64,000 nt of DNA. It comes from Lachnospiraceae bacterium. Its GTDB lineage: Bacteria; Bacillota; Clostridia; Lachnospirales; Lachnospiraceae. The DNA lies in the NCBI GenBank assembly GCA_024698345.1, contig JAILRH010000083.1, forward strand, positions 27,430 to 91,429, in the 5' to 3' direction. Under the pieces are notes generated by a model. The model was not told the DNA's origin. It searched no databases and was given only the letters and a program-made list of their open reading frames with translations. Position numbers and translations under genes: made by a program. Positions 46,006-54,195 of this stretch are shown piece after piece (position 1 is the stretch's first letter; every line of letters begins with the position of its first letter).

Positions 46006-47476
46006 CAATAACCGCTCCTTCCTCATTTACTGCAGGCTCTTCAATCTCCATAATGCCTTGTTCTCTCTTAAGCCTTGCAACTTCCTCTCTCTTCCACTCT
46101 TCATCCTTGGTATCGCCGTACATTTCTTCGACACAGGCTTCAATACTCATTACTCCGGCTTGTTTGCCTTTGCCGATAGTCTCAACCTGTGACTCAAAAG
46201 ATGGGTTAGCATACTCTCCAAAGCTTACTGTACACTTTGTATCAGTTAGTGCCTGTCCATCTCTGATAGCAATACACTTGAACACTTTATCAATGAATCT
46301 TGGAAGCTGCTTCTGTATCGCATCTATAATGTTTCCTCGTGTATAAAGAGTTGTTTTCTCTTTTTCTCTCTGTGCTTCTGCGTTATCAAGTTTTTTAACA
46401 TCAATACCTAATGTTGATGGCGAGATAATTCCCTGTAAGCACAAATCAAGAACAGTTGTATACGTTGCAAGATAACTTTCATGAGGTATTTCCGGCTGAA
46501 CCAATTCTATTTTGTTCTGCGCTCCCTCATTCATGTTGTCTCCTGAAGCTATATATCTGTTATCAAACGAATTAGGTAACAACAGTTCTCCTGTATCTGG
46601 ATTACGTGGAATTAGTGACTCAGGAATATACTCTTTGGTTCTTCCGGCTCTTAATGCGTCCATCCACTGTGAGAGCACCTCGTCCAATGCGTCAAAGGAG
46701 TCCGTTTTCTTGTCAAATACTGACTGTCCTCTGCCTGTCCACTTAGAACTGTTATTAAACTTCAATCTGTGAGCCAATATAACGCTCTTGTCAAAGGTTA
46801 TTGATTTGTAATCAGCTAATACCGGAACTCTGTCTAACGGTACCTCTCTGTCGCTTTCATAAAGGTTATAAGTAATATAGCCATATCCATATGTTTCAAC
46901 CAAATGATATGTTCTGTCTTTTTCCTTGAACTCTGACTTGAATTTAATCTCTTTGACACGTCCTCTTGATTGAACATAATCGACCTGATCAGCACCATAG
47001 AATTCCAAGATTGGATATTCGCTGGTATCGGAATCGAAACTAATCTTAAATGCACCGTCTCCCAAAGATAAGCAATCAATAATGGCTTTTTTCAGTACCT
47101 CATCAAACTCATTGTCCTCAGCGATACTTTCCCAATCCTTTGACTGAACATCCTCTTTAAACTCAATCTGATTGAAGTCATTGATAACGATATCTGCAAG
47201 TCTGTCTACGATTATTGAAGGAAGACCTGTGTGAATCTTTCGCATTGCTCTGTTCTTGGTCTGCATTGCTCCCCAGAACTTAACTCCATCAGAGCCACCG
47301 TCAATCGATTTATAAAACTGGTCCAGTTCGTAGCTGTCACCTCTATACCATATTTTGTTTTTTGCTACATTTCCCTCAAACGAAAGAAGCTCTGATATTG
47401 TGACTGTCAGATTTCCTGCTTCTTGAATCTCAAGGAAATTTCTTAATCCTGCTCTGATTTTGTCCATAATGCTCAT
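45932..47476 (-). CDS. Phage portal protein, SPP1 type
   Basis: This 514-residue protein forms the ring through which DNA enters the head. KIWYRGDSYELDQFY, GLPSIIVDRLADIVINDF, a long helical KKLDNAEAQREKEKTTLYTRGNIIDAI and the acidic Pro/Glu-rich tail fit the SPP1-type portal family. The ATG overlaps the terminase stop (TAATG). Confidence 0.93.
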   Translation of the reverse strand: MSIMDKIRAGLRNFLEIQEAGNLTVTISELLSFEGNVAKNKIWYRGDSYELDQFYKSIDGGSDGVKFWGAMQTKNRAMRKIHTGLPSIIVDRLADIVINDFNQIEFKEDVQSKDWESIAEDNEFDEVLKKAIIDCLSLGDGAFKISFDSDTSEYPILEFYGADQVDYVQSRGRVKEIKFKSEFKEKDRTYHLVETYGYGYITYNLYESDREVPLDRVPVLADYKSITFDKSVILAHRLKFNNSSKWTGRGQSVFDKKTDSFDALDEVLSQWMDALRAGRTKEYIPESLIPRNPDTGELLLPNSFDNRYIASGDNMNEGAQNKIELVQPEIPHESYLATYTTVLDLCLQGIISPSTLGIDVKKLDNAEAQREKEKTTLYTRGNIIDAIQKQLPRFIDKVFKCIAIRDGQALTDTKCTVSFGEYANPSFESQVETIGKGKQAGVMSIEACVEEMYGDTKDEEWKREEVARLKREQGIMEIEEPAVNEEGAVIDEGYSNEPSLPDVKEQGIEPSSAS

Positions 47477-48861
47477 TATTTCACTCCTATTTTGGTCTTA
47501 TATGGCAACCAAGCATACTGAACGCTGTTGACCATATGGTCGTTGCCGTCTTCCGGTTCCTGGTCCTTATCTTCTTTCCAACTGTACGTATCTAATTCTT
47601 TTTGATACACATTGCAGCTGTCGACAATATAAAAGCTCGGCATGACGTCCCTCTCAATTACGAAGTTCATCCAGCCAAGCTGTAAATTAATTCTGTCTAT
47701 AATCTTTGTCTGCTTCCATGCATCATTAAACACATAGATACATGTAGCATGATTTCTTTTGTATTTCTTAAGTTCAGTGATTGTGGCCTGATCTGCATTA
47801 TCTATAAACACATTCTTGGCCAATCCCCACTCTTCTCTGTTTCTCTCTAAAAAGGCTATATAATTCTCAACTGTATCTGATGGAGCAATAGGCACTCCAA
47901 GTTCAGCATTGTTGTAAACCTTCTCATCAAGGAGAATGAATTTGCCTTTATTGGTTATTCCTCCAAAGCTCATTGCAATCGTATCAGGACTCTTGGTTGA
48001 GTAAGCAGTATCAAGACCTGATGTGAACACTTCGAAGTACTCTTCCTGGTTCCTTGCTTCTCTGATGTACTGCTTTGCCTGACTCTTTGGTATACAGTGA
48101 ATCTTTCTGTCAAAAATGCTGAATACAAGACCTGTGGCCTTACCTCTAAGACCTAGTATCTTGTTCTTATACATCTTTGTTCCAACAGGAACAGCATCTA
48201 TCTTCTCTTGAATGTCCTGTTCTGTCAGAGCTGCATTATCTCTAAATGTGAAATACCAGTGCACCCATCCAACTTTAGGCGTCTCACATAACTCACTTAA
48301 TAACTCTTCAGGATAATCAGCTATATATCGTTTAAGAGGTCTACTGTGGTTTATGAATTCCTTGTACACTGGAATATCAGGACTGTCCGGATTGGATGTT
48401 GTCATCATATACTTGCATCTATGGGTTATCTCTCTCATAAACTCCATATCTGCAATGTTAACCTCATCAATGTACACGCATCCCATTTGTGATCCGAGAA
48501 CCTTTTGCCAGCGCTTTTTGTTGTCAAACCCGGCAATATAGATTATCTTGGTTCCGCTTGGAGTGTCATACTCGATATGTGGCAATCTTATCTTACCCTT
48601 ACCGTTCGAGTTGTACTCTGCTACTCCGTCAAACTGCTCTAACAGTCCTCTTTCAGCATTGATAATGTTCTTTTCAACTGTTCCGTTGTCAGCTCCTGCA
48701 ATAACGTGATATTTAAGCTCACTCTTTGCAACCATCATCATGAATTTAAAGATACCGACAGTCGTCTTTCCTGCAGCTGTAGTCCCTTCCAGGAAGTCTC
48801 GCTTTGTTTCGGTTAGTATGAAATCAATAAATTTAGGGGATAGCACAAGCATATCTGCCAT
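47476..48861 (-). CDS. terL: Terminase large subunit
   Basis: This 461-residue packaging motor has Walker A GTTAAGKTT (26-34), Walker B CVYIDE (128-133) and the coupling motif MTTSNPDSP. A C-terminal RNase H-like nuclease has acidic residues in SGLDTAYSTKSPDT and VFIDNADQATITE. AAGGTGAG precedes the start, and the stop overlaps the portal start. Confidence 0.95.
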   Translation of the reverse strand: MADMLVLSPKFIDFILTETKRDFLEGTTAAGKTTVGIFKFMMMVAKSELKYHVIAGADNGTVEKNIINAERGLLEQFDGVAEYNSNGKGKIRLPHIEYDTPSGTKIIYIAGFDNKKRWQKVLGSQMGCVYIDEVNIADMEFMREITHRCKYMMTTSNPDSPDIPVYKEFINHSRPLKRYIADYPEELLSELCETPKVGWVHWYFTFRDNAALTEQDIQEKIDAVPVGTKMYKNKILGLRGKATGLVFSIFDRKIHCIPKSQAKQYIREARNQEEYFEVFTSGLDTAYSTKSPDTIAMSFGGITNKGKFILLDEKVYNNAELGVPIAPSDTVENYIAFLERNREEWGLAKNVFIDNADQATITELKKYKRNHATCIYVFNDAWKQTKIIDRINLQLGWMNFVIERDVMPSFYIVDSCNVYQKELDTYSWKEDKDQEPEDGNDHMVNSVQYAWLPYKTKIGVK

Positions 48862-48863
48862 AG

Positions 48864-49346
48864 CTACTCACCTTCTTTAATCGGTCGCATCTGTCCAAGA
48901 ATGGAAGCAATATTATCAATCTTTTTAATTTTCTCGTCTTCTGCCGGATTATCTACTTTCATTTTGTCTGTGTACAATCCGTATCTCTTGCCAAGAAGCT
49001 CTGCAGCCTTTAACTTGTCCTTTTCTGATGGAGCCTTATAAACCTTTCTCGCTTCACTGCAACCATCACCACAACCTTCAACTACAATCTCTTCCGAAAG
49101 GCTTTCTCCTCTAAGTACTGACGTAAGGTATTCCATGACTTCCTGTGCGTCTGCTACTTTTTCGGATTTGATTTTCTCGAGTTGCTCGTCAACATACTTT
49201 TTGACGTTAGCATTTGTTAGCATTCTCGAACCATTAACTCTTGCCACTTCATCCTTCTTAACATTCGGATAAGCAACTTTATAAGCTCTGGTAGCATTGC
49301 AATCAATCAGATATTCATCTGCAAATCTTTTCTGCTTCTCAGTCAT
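48864..49346 (-). CDS. terS: Terminase small subunit
   Basis: This 160-residue protein begins MTEKQKRFADEYLIDCNATRAY, the terminase_2 helix-turn-helix that recognises the packaging site, followed by SRMLTNANVKKYVDEQLEKI and an oligomerisation helix. It is the first gene of the late operon, right after a leader holding two strong hairpins. Confidence 0.92.
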   Translation of the reverse strand: MTEKQKRFADEYLIDCNATRAYKVAYPNVKKDEVARVNGSRMLTNANVKKYVDEQLEKIKSEKVADAQEVMEYLTSVLRGESLSEEIVVEGCGDGCSEARKVYKAPSEKDKLKAAELLGKRYGLYTDKMKVDNPAEDEKIKKIDNIASILGQMRPIKEGE

Positions 49347-49401
49347 GGAATCACCTGCCTTTCACTATAATTTATGCCCTTTAGGCTACGTTTTCTCAAC
49401 C

Positions 49402-49428
49402 AAAAAGGACACCGACTAATCGATGCCC
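49402..49428 (-). terminator. Terminator in the late operon leader
   Basis: On the minus strand GGGCATCGA-TTAG-TCGGTGTCC (9 bp, two G-U) is followed by five T, just 56 nt before the small terminase start. Unless bypassed it would block transcription into the late genes. Confidence 0.75.
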
Positions 49429-49492
49429 TTCAGGAGGTATGAAACCGTATGGAAAACGTATATGGTTCAAATTAATAACTCTTCTTTATCTT

Positions 49493-49523
49493 GGAGCAGA
49501 TATAACCCGAACATATCTGCCCC
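49493..49523 (-). other. Strong RNA hairpin in the late leader
   Basis: On the minus strand GGGGCAGATAT and ATATCTGCTCC (11 bp, one G-U) surround a 9-nt loop, with no T run after. It lies between the late regulator gene and the terminator at 49402-49428. The 49347-49632 interval contains no minus-strand gene. Confidence 0.6.
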
Positions 49524-49605
49524 TTGTCATACTATGAGGAACAAAAGAAGATTGAAATGAAAAATATCTCTTTGATACTCTTTCACCACTTACACTTTAT
49601 CACAT

Positions 49606-49618
49606 TGTCAATATGACA
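49606..49618. promoter_or_regulatory. Inverted repeat before the late leader
   Basis: TGTCA-ATA-TGACA, with further TGACAT copies just beside it (49624-49629). Candidate operator for the adjacent regulator. Confidence 0.4.
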
Positions 49619-49632
49619 TTCCATGACATGAT

Positions 49633-50052
49633 TCAATTTTTTTCAATTATTTTTTGAACCTCCTGTAATGCCTTTCCATGAAGCCTAAGAGTGTGCCTCC
49701 ATGATTTTTTCATTTCAGCTGCAATATTCTCGAATCTATCGCCAAGTATGTATTTTTTTGTCAATATACGTCTTAAATCACTATCATCCACTTGAGATAT
49801 TGTATATTCAATTTCCCTTTGTATCTCATCTCTAACTGCAATCTTGTCATATAATTCTTGCTCTAAAGTGATCATCTTTACAATAGCATCTCCAAGTGGA
49901 TCTTGACTTCCGCTTGACTTTATCTTTTCACAATCACTTTTGATAGCAGTTACCTGGGTTATTTCATCTCTTAGCTTCTCAAGTTCTTCTTGTATATCAT
50001 TCTTACTATCGTTAGCTTCCTTGTATCTCAGTAAGTATTCTTTAGCTGTCAA
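49633..50052 (-). CDS. Phage late transcription regulator, sigma-like
   Basis: This 139-residue protein has an N-terminal coiled-coil and a C-terminal segment LRRILTKKYILGDRFENIAAEM followed by RLHGKALQEVQKII, like sigma region 4 of DUF1492/ArpU-type late regulators. It sits immediately before the packaging genes, the usual place for such an activator. The start is TTG after AAGGGGG. Confidence 0.72.
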   Translation of the reverse strand: MTAKEYLLRYKEANDSKNDIQEELEKLRDEITQVTAIKSDCEKIKSSGSQDPLGDAIVKMITLEQELYDKIAVRDEIQREIEYTISQVDDSDLRRILTKKYILGDRFENIAAEMKKSWRHTLRLHGKALQEVQKIIEKN

Positions 50053-50073
50053 ATTATAACCCCCTTGTTGTTA

Positions 50074-50493
50074 TTATTTAATGTCTCCAGTCGTTCTGCG
50101 GTAATGTATGTACTTGCTCATTGTTTCGGACGAAACACCAAACTCCAATGCAATCTGTTTAACGCCCCATCCTGCGTTTAATAGTGCTTGGATTTTTGGA
50201 ATATCATATTTTGATTTTTTGGGCTTCTTTTCTTCTACCGGTTCCTCGTAAACATCTTCCGGAATAGCATCTAAGCTCATAAGTTCTTCTGATATTTCAT
50301 CAATTGGAGTCGGCTCAGGTTCCTCTTTAACTGCAGTCTCTTTTTCATCATCCTCAATCAAGTAGAATGCATCTGCAAAGTTGAGTTCTGCTATCGTTGT
50401 GTCGCTGCTAATTGCTACGAGCATGCAAACCTTTCCCATTTCTATTGCTGGACTAGTTATTGCTTTTTCCATTGTTATCTCTTTTAATTTCAT
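50074..50493 (-). CDS. HTH-containing phage protein, 139 residues
   Basis: An acidic Glu/Pro-rich middle section (about 50-90) precedes a C-terminal helix-turn-helix (IPKIQALLNAGWGVKQIALEFGVSS with METMSKYIHYRR-like recognition helix). The start codon overlaps the stop of the 55-residue gene (ATGA). Probably a DNA-binding accessory or regulator; target unknown. Confidence 0.7.
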   Translation of the reverse strand: MKLKEITMEKAITSPAIEMGKVCMLVAISSDTTIAELNFADAFYLIEDDEKETAVKEEPEPTPIDEISEELMSLDAIPEDVYEEPVEEKKPKKSKYDIPKIQALLNAGWGVKQIALEFGVSSETMSKYIHYRRTTGDIK

Positions 50494-50657
50494 CTCTTCT
50501 TATCCTTTCCTACCCTTGAATCTTCATCAAGTGTTCTGCTCCACTTTTCGCGCTTTCTGTATTCGTCTGTATCAGATAACAAAACCAAAACTGTTCCGAT
50601 AACTGAACAAATGACAATACAGATTGTAAGCAATCCGATAAATGCTAATATTTTCAT
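50490..50657 (-). CDS. Small single-pass membrane protein, 55 residues
   Basis: The frame starts MKILAFIGLLTICIVICSVI and after one membrane segment has a basic, charged tail ending GKDKKR. GAGGAGG lies five bases before the ATG and the stop overlaps the next start. Function unknown. Confidence 0.65.
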   Translation of the reverse strand: MKILAFIGLLTICIVICSVIGTVLVLLSDTDEYRKREKWSRTLDEDSRVGKDKKR

Positions 50658-51008
50658 TTACTCCTCCTCTATTTCGACTGCTCCGTCTTTAAGTAATTGA
50701 GTGTATACTTTGTTAGTAAGATATATTGTATATCCCCAATCTTCTATAACCTCGTTCCTTTTACTCATTTCGACATAATCTATATCTTTCTTTACTTTGA
50801 TTATATCGTCCTTGTTTTCTGCGACGACTTCGACATACTCCTCTTTTTTGTGATAAGATTTTAAGCGTTTACTTTCGCCTACCTGCTTAAGTTCGTCGTA
50901 TTCATCAACTATGTACCTTGCTGATACTATCCTGTAATGCTTTGGCTCTTGCTTTTTGCACCCTACTAACAATAATGCTAATATGCTAATTAATACTATC
51001 TTTTTCAT
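50658..51008 (-). CDS. Putative phage-encoded lipoprotein, 116 residues
   Basis: The protein starts MKKIVLISILALLLVGCKKQ, a typical lipoprotein signal with lipobox LVGC. The mature part is charged (YVEVVAENKDDIIKVKKDIDYVEM) and ends EIEEE. The start overlaps the upstream stop (ATGA). Surface lipoproteins of prophages can change host properties or block superinfection; that is only a possibility here. Confidence 0.72.
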   Translation of the reverse strand: MKKIVLISILALLLVGCKKQEPKHYRIVSARYIVDEYDELKQVGESKRLKSYHKKEEYVEVVAENKDDIIKVKKDIDYVEMSKRNEVIEDWGYTIYLTNKVYTQLLKDGAVEIEEE

Positions 51009-51235
51009 TCGTCCACAACCTTTCTCCCACACTCTGGGCAATACTTCGGAGTATATTCCCACTCGTATACTTCTCCCGTGTACTCGTCAACTTCTCGCCT
51101 TGAATAATCAATTATTTCCGTTCCGCATTTTTCACACTTAAAGCCGTCAACTATATTCCATTCTGATATATTTCGTGTCTCCTCAATAATTTTAACTTTT
51201 GAAAAATCGGTCAAATTGTTTGTTTTCTTTTTCAT
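51005..51235 (-). CDS. Zinc-ribbon protein, 76 residues
   Basis: The protein has FKCEKCGTEIIDYSRR and YCPECGRKVVDE, a CxxC...CxxC zinc ribbon, with VDEYTGEVYEWEY between. GAGGAGG precedes the ATG at 51235. It is part of a chain of small genes whose starts and stops overlap. Confidence 0.7.
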   Translation of the reverse strand: MKKKTNNLTDFSKVKIIEETRNISEWNIVDGFKCEKCGTEIIDYSRREVDEYTGEVYEWEYTPKYCPECGRKVVDE

Positions 51236-51425
51236 TTGTTGCCTCCTCGTAATGCTCACAACTATGCTTTCCTTCATCCGTTAAAATGTTTTCAATATGA
51301 ACCATCACTTGTTCTATGATTTCAATTTCTCCGTTGCACTCATCAATTTTGCATTTTAATATTTGTTTTTTTAATTTCAATTTGTCGTTCAGTTGAACTA
51401 ATTGATTATACATTGTATCTTTCAT
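51192..51425 (-). CDS. Coiled-coil phage protein, 77 residues
   Basis: The protein starts MKDTMYNQLVQLNDKLKLKK and is helical with heptad-like repeats to about residue 50, then charged. GGAGGCGGAAGA precedes the ATG. Its 3' end overlaps the zinc-ribbon gene by 44 nt in another frame. Function unknown. Confidence 0.65.
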   Translation of the reverse strand: MKDTMYNQLVQLNDKLKLKKQILKCKIDECNGEIEIIEQVMVHIENILTDEGKHSCEHYEEATNEKENKQFDRFFKS

Positions 51426-51589
51426 TCTTCCGCCTCCTGCTCTAGCCATTCTTTTATTGATGTTTTACAATTATGATGATTGCACATATTATCGACATTA
51501 ATAAAACAGTCCTCACAAGATAAAATATCATAGAAAAAATTAACTAACTCTTCTTTACTCATTTCTTTTATTTTTTCAAAATTCGTCAT
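51422..51589 (-). CDS. Small Cys-rich phage protein, 55 residues
   Basis: The protein starts MTNFEKIKEMSKEELVNFFY and carries CEDC, then CNHHNC and a SIKEWLEQEAEE end. This pattern recurs in small phage proteins from Firmicutes and may bind metal. GAGGTGG precedes the ATG; start and stop overlap both neighbours. Confidence 0.68.
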   Translation of the reverse strand: MTNFEKIKEMSKEELVNFFYDILSCEDCFINVDNMCNHHNCKTSIKEWLEQEAEE

Positions 51590-51729
51590 TGTTCCACCTC
51601 TATTTTGCACTTATGCCCTAAAGATGGCTTAAAAAATAGTCCGCATTTTTCGCACTTCATAACCGTTGTCTGTTGTGCAAGATTTTTTTCAAACCATCTT
51701 TGTGTTTCTTTGTCATATTTCACTTTCAT
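51586..51729 (-). CDS. Small zinc-finger-like protein, 47 residues
   Basis: The protein starts MKVKYDKETQRWFEKN and has MKCEKCG followed by GHKCKIE, a CxxC...HxC set. AAGGAAG precedes the ATG and the stop overlaps the next start (ATGA). Function unknown. Confidence 0.6.
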   Translation of the reverse strand: MKVKYDKETQRWFEKNLAQQTTVMKCEKCGLFFKPSLGHKCKIEVEQ

Positions 51730-51998
51730 TCTTCCTTATTACCTCCCTGGAAGTGCTTTCCTACAACCTTTGCAATATCCTCAAATGTGCCCTCTCTTTG
51801 CTTGGCATATTTAAACTCGCCCCAGTCTTCATTATTTAACTCCTTTACTGCTCTAATCATAGAATCAAGGTCTCTTTCATTTATCACCTTGCTCTTCAGG
51901 AGTCCTGCTATAATCATTGACGCTTCAGTCATTAATGTGATTTTATTTCCCTCCATGTGCAAGTCATTCCCGTTTCTATTCTCGTTAATACTAATCAT
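51726..51998 (-). CDS. Unknown phage protein, 90 residues
   Basis: The protein starts MISINENRNGNDLHMEGNKI and has a helical core (MTEASMIIAGLLKSKVINERDLDSMIRAVKEL split by short loops). GAGGAGG precedes the ATG and the 3' end overlaps the next start. Function unknown. Confidence 0.65.
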   Translation of the reverse strand: MISINENRNGNDLHMEGNKITLMTEASMIIAGLLKSKVINERDLDSMIRAVKELNNEDWGEFKYAKQREGTFEDIAKVVGKHFQGGNKEE

Positions 51999-52059
51999 CT
52001 CTAGTTCCTCCTCATAAATCTGTTCATAATATGCTTCCTGTGTTCTGTTGGGACAGTGT

Positions 52060-52079
52060 TCCCGACATTTGTGTCGGGA
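52060..52079 (-). other. Stem-loop between small phage genes
   Basis: TCCCGACA and TGTCGGGA (8-bp perfect stem, 4-nt loop) without a T run. It may be an RNA processing site or an operator. Confidence 0.45.
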
Positions 52080-52102
52080 GCTTCCATCCCTAATTCCCTA
52101 AC

Positions 52103-52222
52103 TCAATCATAAATCTCATTGCATGCATCATCCCATCCTTTGCTGTACTCATCTGATGCATCACAACCACCTGTTCTATGAATTATCTCTAGTACTGTTT
52201 GAATCTTTATCGTCTCGCTCAT
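52103..52222 (-). CDS. Small phage protein, 39 residues
   Basis: The protein starts MSETIKIQTVLEIIHRTGG and contains EYSKGWDDACNEIYD, a motif that recurs in small phage proteins (EYSKGWDDA). GAGGAG lies four bases before the ATG. It overlaps the 3' end of the 65-residue gene by 47 nt. Confidence 0.6.
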   Translation of the reverse strand: MSETIKIQTVLEIIHRTGGCDASDEYSKGWDDACNEIYD

Positions 52223-52373
52223 CTGTCTCCTCTCTGGTAGTGACATTAATGTCCTTACCACACTTTCCATAAGCAGGTCGCTTGAATCTTTTCAGAGCTT
52301 TCTTGTCTATCCTGCCCTTATCAACGTCCGTTCCGATCTGCTCGATTACTACATAGTTTTTGTTTACACTCAT
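52176..52373 (-). CDS. Small basic phage protein, 65 residues
   Basis: The protein starts MSVNKNYVVIEQIGTDVDKG, has a basic middle (KKALKRFKRPAYGKCGK) and a hydrophilic tail. GGAGAGG precedes the ATG. It follows the ParB-like gene by 18 nt. Function unknown. Confidence 0.6.
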   Translation of the reverse strand: MSVNKNYVVIEQIGTDVDKGRIDKKALKRFKRPAYGKCGKDINVTTREETDERDDKDSNSTRDNS

Positions 52374-52391
52374 ATTTCGCCTCTCCTTTAA

Positions 52392-53783
52392 TTACTTCTT
52401 GTAAGCTTCATGAGTTCCGTCCAGATACCGTTCTTCTTCTTTTGTTAAAGAAAAGCCAAACATTTTGAGAATATTTACAATGGCATTTGCCTTTTTAGCT
52501 CTTTCGTTATCAAATTCATTATTGTAATTATGCGCTTCACCAAAATCGCAGCCATCATACATAGCTAAAAGCATTTGGTAAGGTACAGGATAACCATTTA
52601 TTATCTCTACCAGGTTTTCTTTTTCCTCATCTGTCAAGTTCCAATAATTCTTGTCTTCTCCATAAACCAAATTGTTTAGCGCACATAAAACAACAGCTCT
52701 CCTACAAGATGGACTGTAGAGAGTAAACACTCCCCACATCTTCTCTGTAAGTTCTTCAGCTTTCACCCATTCAATATTTTTGAGAAGAATCTGTTCAATT
52801 GTTGTAGTGATTTTTTCTGACAAATCATCTTTTAAAGCATTAAGCACCTTTTTATTTTTTCTTTTGAGCTTTTCTTCTTCCGAAAGACCTTTCTGCTTTT
52901 CTTCTTTTTTTGTTTTTTCTGCAATAATAATTTTTGAAAAGGACCTGCTATAGTAAAGAATTCCGTCCACTTTTTTCAACTTGATTTTGTCCGGGACGTC
53001 TTTGTCCAAATCAATTTCTTTGATAACCTTCCACTTATCTTCCCAGCTGTAAATCCTGTCCGCCTCTTTAACAATTAAGTAATTCTTGTTGAGCTGTTCC
53101 AAAATCTTTTTATAGTTTTCTTCTCGTTTTTCCTCAACAGCTGCAGTATTGGCCATGTATTTTAAACTCTTACTATCTCTTGCATTCTTAAGTATTTCAT
53201 TTCGCTTTTTTAAGTCCTTAACTTTTTCCAACGATATCAGGTCTTGAATGTTCAGCTGAAAGTTATCGTCCTCTTCCTTTTTCTTTAATTCTTCCTGGTT
53301 AAGTTTGGCTATATTGATACGGTGATAGATAGTTGTCTTTGAAAATCCTGTTTTTTCGGATACACTTTCTACCGTCTCTCCTAGATCCAACATCAGCTGA
53401 AAGCTTTGTGCCTGCTCATATACAGTCAAATTATTTCGCTGCATATTCTCTTCAAGCATTATGCTTATCTGATCACTCTTGCTTATTCCGCTGACAACTT
53501 TACACGGGACCTTATCAAGTCCGGCTGCTTTTGCCGCAGCTAATCTTCTATGACCAATCAAAACTACGTATTTCTTTAATGCAGCTTTTCGAATGTCCGG
53601 TTGCTCATCAGCTGGTAGTTTCAAACACTCTTCAGGCATTACTGTCAAATTTTGCATTATGCCATTCTTTTTAATTGACTCAATTAACTCGCTTATATCC
53701 CCCACATCCAATCTCGGATTGTCCGGATGTGGATTAATCTTGAAGATATCAAGCATCGTAATCATTCTCATTTCTTGCTTCAT
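52392..53783 (-). CDS. ParB-like nuclease/partition domain protein
   Basis: This 463-residue protein has a ParB N-terminal domain (INPHPDNPRLD, ELIESIKKNGIMQNLTVMP, YVVLIGHRRLAAAKAAG) and the helix-turn-helix VSEKTGFSKTTIYHRINIAKL. A long lysine-rich C-terminal region of about 250 residues follows. No ParA or partition system is nearby, so it is more likely a phage DNA-binding or regulatory protein than a segregation factor. AAAGGAG precedes the ATG at 53783. Confidence 0.82.
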   Translation of the reverse strand: MKQEMRMITMLDIFKINPHPDNPRLDVGDISELIESIKKNGIMQNLTVMPEECLKLPADEQPDIRKAALKKYVVLIGHRRLAAAKAAGLDKVPCKVVSGISKSDQISIMLEENMQRNNLTVYEQAQSFQLMLDLGETVESVSEKTGFSKTTIYHRINIAKLNQEELKKKEEDDNFQLNIQDLISLEKVKDLKKRNEILKNARDSKSLKYMANTAAVEEKREENYKKILEQLNKNYLIVKEADRIYSWEDKWKVIKEIDLDKDVPDKIKLKKVDGILYYSRSFSKIIIAEKTKKEEKQKGLSEEEKLKRKNKKVLNALKDDLSEKITTTIEQILLKNIEWVKAEELTEKMWGVFTLYSPSCRRAVVLCALNNLVYGEDKNYWNLTDEEKENLVEIINGYPVPYQMLLAMYDGCDFGEAHNYNNEFDNERAKKANAIVNILKMFGFSLTKEEERYLDGTHEAYKK

Positions 53784-53803
53784 TTCAATCTCCTTTCTCT
53801 TCT

Positions 53804-53968
53804 CTACATTCTCATCTTCCAACTGCACTTATCGCACTGTGCAGCCGAAAGCCTTCCGTTGGTGGTCCTGTAAGTAATACTTCCACCACATTCACATTTG
53901 GCTGTTTTCTCGCCGTTCTTTATTGCTGCAAGAATCATCTGCAGCTTATTAATTGAATTCATCATCAT
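53804..53968 (-). CDS. Zinc-ribbon protein, 54 residues
   Basis: The frame starts with three Met codons (MMMNSINKLQMILAAIKNGE). It has CECGG and CDKC, a CxC...CxxC zinc ribbon typical of phage small proteins, and AGAGGA before the first ATG. It overlaps the upstream gene end by 20 nt. Confidence 0.65.
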   Translation of the reverse strand: MMMNSINKLQMILAAIKNGEKTAKCECGGSITYRTTNGRLSAAQCDKCSWKMRM

Positions 53969-54194
53969 TGTTTATCCTCTTTTTTTCAAAGTATATTTTT
54001 TCTAACTCCAACACTACTTGCAGAGTTATTTTTCTAACAAATTCTGTATTCCCATATTTGAGTGTTAGCTTTTCTGCTTCATCCATTAACAATTCCCAAT
54101 ACGAGTCATTGTCTCTTGGATTTCTGTATTTAAAAAATAATTTCCAAACATCGCAGACAAACTGATAATATAGCTTTAATCTTTTTTCGGTCAT
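53949..54194 (-). CDS. Unknown phage protein, 81 residues
   Basis: The protein starts MTEKRLKLYYQFVCDVWKLF and is helical and charged. GGAG lies four bases before the ATG. It starts 1 nt after the RusA stop, suggesting coupling. Its NPRDNDSYWELLMDEAEKL segment recurs in phage proteins next to RusA genes, from memory. Confidence 0.68.
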   Translation of the reverse strand: MTEKRLKLYYQFVCDVWKLFFKYRNPRDNDSYWELLMDEAEKLTLKYGNTEFVRKITLQVVLELEKIYFEKKRINNDDEFN

Positions 54195-54195
54195 A

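Noticed and set aside
49439-49537. Plus-strand 32-residue frame after AGGAGG in the late leader
   Set aside because: The ribosome site is only one base from the ATG, too close, and the AGGAGG is better explained as chance in a structured leader.
49600-49620. TTGACA on the minus strand as late promoter
   Set aside because: No acceptable -10 lies 16-18 nt downstream; the hexamer is part of an inverted repeat.
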